The position numbers and the translations under genes are program-made. Shown here piece after piece: positions 62,064-64,000 of a DNA stretch of 64,000 bases (positions within the stretch are counted from its first letter, which is position 1; every line of letters begins with the position of its first letter). The DNA comes from Agromyces cavernae. GTDB taxonomy: Bacteria > Actinomycetota > Actinomycetes > Actinomycetales > Microbacteriaceae. A model generated the notes under the pieces. That model worked only from the letters and a program-made list of their open reading frames with translations, was not told the DNA's origin and did no database searches. Location of the stretch: NCBI RefSeq assembly GCF_021044935.1, contig NZ_JAJNMP010000001.1, forward strand, positions 806,001 through 870,000, given 5' to 3'.

Positions 62064-63413
62064 ATGGCAGGGTTCTGGGGCAAGCGCAAGCGCGATCAGC
62101 AGGAACTTCAGGCCCAGGACGCCGACCTGGCGAAGCGGGCTGGAGCGGCCCTGGTCGCCGCCGACGAGCGCATCCGGGTCACGACCGACGAGCTCGCCTT
62201 CGCAGAGGCCGAGCTGGGCTCCGACTCGACCAGGGCGTTGAGCGAGGCGCTCGCCGCGGTGCGCAATCACCTGGGCGAGGCGTTCCGATTGAACCAGCTC
62301 AATCACGATCACATCCCCGATACGGCAGAGGAGCTGCGGGCGCGCAACGCGCGCATCGTGCAGCTGTGCGATTGGGCCGAAGACGTGCTCGACGAGCACA
62401 CCTCCGCCCTCGCGGACCGGATCGCCCGGGCGCGGCGTGCTCCCCAGATCATCGCCGGCGTGCGGGGAGACACCGAGCTCCTTCGCGAGCGCATCCCGCA
62501 CGCCCGCGACACCGTCGAACGGCTCGCGGTGCGCTACGCGCCCGAGGCGCTCGCGCAGGTGGAGAGGAATCCCGCAGAGGCGGAGCAGCTGCTCGGATTC
62601 GCCGAGCACAGCGCGGGTGTGGCCGAGCGGCGTCGTGAGGCCGGGCAGCGCGAGCAGGCCAACCTCGCGCTCGAGGCATCCACCGAATCGGTGCGCCGGG
62701 CGGCGACCCTCCTCGACGCGGTGGAGACCTTCGAGGTCGAGTCGCTACGCGCCGAGTCCACGCTGGCGGCGATCGTCGAGGACTCCCGTGGCGACCTCGT
62801 CGTCGCGCTCAAGGAGCCGCACTCGCCGGGAGTCGAGAAAGCGATCGCCGAGCTGCAGGTTGCTCTCGCCTCGCTCCCTGCGGCCGGCGTCAACACCGAC
62901 CCGTTCGCGCAACTGGACCGGTTGCGCGAGGCGAACTCGGGGCTGGATGCCGCGATCGCGGCAGCCCGTGAGCGCGCGGCGCGCCCGATTCCGCCGCTCG
63001 AGCACGTGCACCATGCCATCGACGATGCCGACCGCCAGCTGGCCGTCGCACGCGACGTCATCGCCGGCCACCGCGGATGGATCGGCGCCGACGCCCGCAC
63101 GCGGCTGGCCGAATCCGAGCGCATCCGCATCGATCTCGATCACTTCCTCGGCGGGTCCGCGGCGTCGGTCACCGCGATCGACGAGGACCACCGAGAGCAG
63201 GCGATGGCGATGGCCCGGCGTGTCGCCTACCTCGCGGCTGAAGCCCTGAACCTCGCACGGCGCGACATCGACTCGTCGCGGCCGCAGGATCCCGGGCAGT
63301 GGGGCGGCCCAGGCTGGGGCGGCGGTGGGCGCCGCGGCGGCGGCTCCGACATGATGGGCGGCATCCTCGGCGGCCTCGTGATCGGCAGCATCCTCGACGG
63401 CATCTTCGACTGA
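62064..63413 (+). CDS. TPM-type tail protein without the TPM domain (long coiled coil)
   Basis: 449 residues. No signal peptide or TPM phosphatase domain is present; the protein opens MAGFWGKRKRDQQELQAQ. Residues 15-400 are almost wholly helical and charged (examples: ERIPHARDTVERLAVRYAPE, EEALAQVERNPAEAEQLLGF type repeats), then a Gly-rich end (GPGWGGGGRRGGGSDMMGG) and a short hydrophobic tail (ILGGLVIGSILDGIFD). The tail and helical core match the back part of actinobacterial TPM-domain proteins. It is divergent from the DUF2510 gene. Function unknown. Confidence 0.78.
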   Translation: MAGFWGKRKRDQQELQAQDADLAKRAGAALVAADERIRVTTDELAFAEAELGSDSTRALSEALAAVRNHLGEAFRLNQLNHDHIPDTAEELRARNARIVQLCDWAEDVLDEHTSALADRIARARRAPQIIAGVRGDTELLRERIPHARDTVERLAVRYAPEALAQVERNPAEAEQLLGFAEHSAGVAERRREAGQREQANLALEASTESVRRAATLLDAVETFEVESLRAESTLAAIVEDSRGDLVVALKEPHSPGVEKAIAELQVALASLPAAGVNTDPFAQLDRLREANSGLDAAIAAARERAARPIPPLEHVHHAIDDADRQLAVARDVIAGHRGWIGADARTRLAESERIRIDLDHFLGGSAASVTAIDEDHREQAMAMARRVAYLAAEALNLARRDIDSSRPQDPGQWGGPGWGGGGRRGGGSDMMGGILGGLVIGSILDGIFD

Positions 63414-63420
63414 GCAACGG

Positions 63421-64000
63421 TCATCCCGCGAGCTCGCGGTCGGGCCAGATCGCGATGTCGACCTTGTTGCCCGCGGGGTCGGCGAGCGTCCACCACTCCG
63501 GCACGTTCGAGTCGGCGATGCGCCCGCCGGCCGCGAGTGCGGCCTCGACGCGTGCCCGGCCGACGGCGCGGGGCACCGAGACGTCGATGTGGAACGCGTG
63601 CCGCAGCGGCTTCTCGGCGGGGAGCTCCTGGAACCACAGGCTCATCCCGCGGGCCTGCAGGTCGACGAGGTCCTCTGGGCCGTGCTCGGCGTACCCGAAC
63701 AGTTCGCGCCAGAAGGGGCGCACGTCGTCGTCGGGCTTCGAGGCGATCGCCATCTGCACCGTCTGCACCTGCGTCGGGTCGGATTCGGCGCCGAACTCGT
63801 GCGCGGTCGCCGAGATGCGTCGCGCGAGGTCGAGGTCGGCATCGACGAGCTCGGTGACGTCACGGGCGAGCCGCACCGCGAGGCCGTCGGCGCGGAGGTC
63901 GACATGCAGTCGATCGGCCCCGCCGAGCTCGGCGAGATGAGCGGCGAGCGCGGTGCCGCTCGCGAGCGACGCGGTGCGGAACCACGCCGTCGGCCCCCAG
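63421..64000 (-). CDS. Carbinolamine dehydratase-glyoxalase (VOC) fusion, 5' end outside window
   Basis: The frame runs off the right edge. The visible N-terminal part (WFRTASLASGTALAAHLAEL, GGADRLHVDLRADGLAVRLA) looks like a pterin-4a-carbinolamine dehydratase domain. The C-terminal part is a glyoxalase/VOC fold (VQTVQMAIASKPDDDVRPFW, LRHAFHIDVSVPRAV, WTLADPAGNKVDIAIWPD), with His and Glu/Asp positions of metal binding less clear. This fusion is common in actinobacteria, with unknown substrate. It converges with the TPM-tail gene at a 7-base gap. Confidence 0.8.
   Translation of the reverse strand, partial: WGPTAWFRTASLASGTALAAHLAELGGADRLHVDLRADGLAVRLARDVTELVDADLDLARRISATAHEFGAESDPTQVQTVQMAIASKPDDDVRPFWRELFGYAEHGPEDLVDLQARGMSLWFQELPAEKPLRHAFHIDVSVPRAVGRARVEAALAAGGRIADSNVPEWWTLADPAGNKVDIAIWPDRELAG

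Overview
The window is very GC-rich, densely coded on both strands, with short intergenic gaps and good GGAGG-type ribosome sites. Codon habits (frequent GCATCCG strings), actinobacterial gene families (two-component HisKA_3/LuxR pair, DUF2510, DUF885, LVIVD, short RtcB, TPM-tail protein) and a dispersed GGTCGAGGAG...CTCCTCGACC repeat family point to an actinobacterium of the Microbacteriaceae, perhaps Agromyces or a close relative. The genus is inference. No rRNA, tRNA or CRISPR array was seen. Most of the window looks chromosomal; one stretch (about 35.8-38.95 kb) looks like the wreck of an integrated element.

Layout. 1-2766: nuclease/helicase fusion running off the left edge. 2929-8071: TetR regulator with a palindromic operator, divergent from an operon of NCS1 permease, agmatine-deiminase-family enzyme and amidase whose genes overlap by ATGA; probably uptake and breakdown of a nitrogen-rich small molecule. 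8110-9152: HNH nuclease facing a ribbon-helix-helix protein with a degenerate nucleotidyltransferase-like tail. 9348-12672: two-component system, with a kinase that carries a second, dead dimerisation unit, divergent from a membrane protein. 12688-17793: molybdopterin oxidoreductase, quinone reductase, alpha/beta hydrolase, DUF2207-like and zinc-ribbon proteins. 17838-21916: FUSC membrane protein and a giant kinase-aminotransferase fusion. 22010-28874: 5'-3' exonuclease, DUF885 protease, acetyltransferase, acyl-CoA dehydrogenase and an SDR. 29005-30854: NmrA-like reductase with a divergent one-cysteine HxlR regulator, then Lrp/AsnC. 31294-35752: M23 peptidase, epoxide hydrolase, GlxA-type regulator, GAPDH.

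35811-38931 holds an excisionase relic, an unknown multi-pass membrane protein, a DUF2510 protein, a lipoprotein and a broken serine recombinase: remains of a mobile element. 39093-49430: EamA exporter, nitronate monooxygenase-like enzyme, secreted M14 carboxypeptidase, RibD-fold reductase, MFS exporter, class V aminotransferase and a secreted LVIVD protein. 49666-52843: DUF305 lipoprotein, an XRE-MNT/HepT-like pair, a 41-residue ORF and the RNA ligase RtcB. 53031-64000: large membrane protein, a second SDR, YCII protein, an HD-domain protein with an EP-rich linker, an ECF sigma/anti-sigma pair, a DUF2510 membrane protein, a TPM-tail protein and a carbinolamine dehydratase-glyoxalase fusion running off the right edge.

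Two themes stand out. The dispersed inverted repeat has entered coding sequence in frame at least twice and now encodes protein linkers. Several enzyme-like domains have lost recognisable active-site residues (kinase DHp copy, nucleotidyltransferase, HEPN His to Arg), which suggests regulatory or decaying copies.
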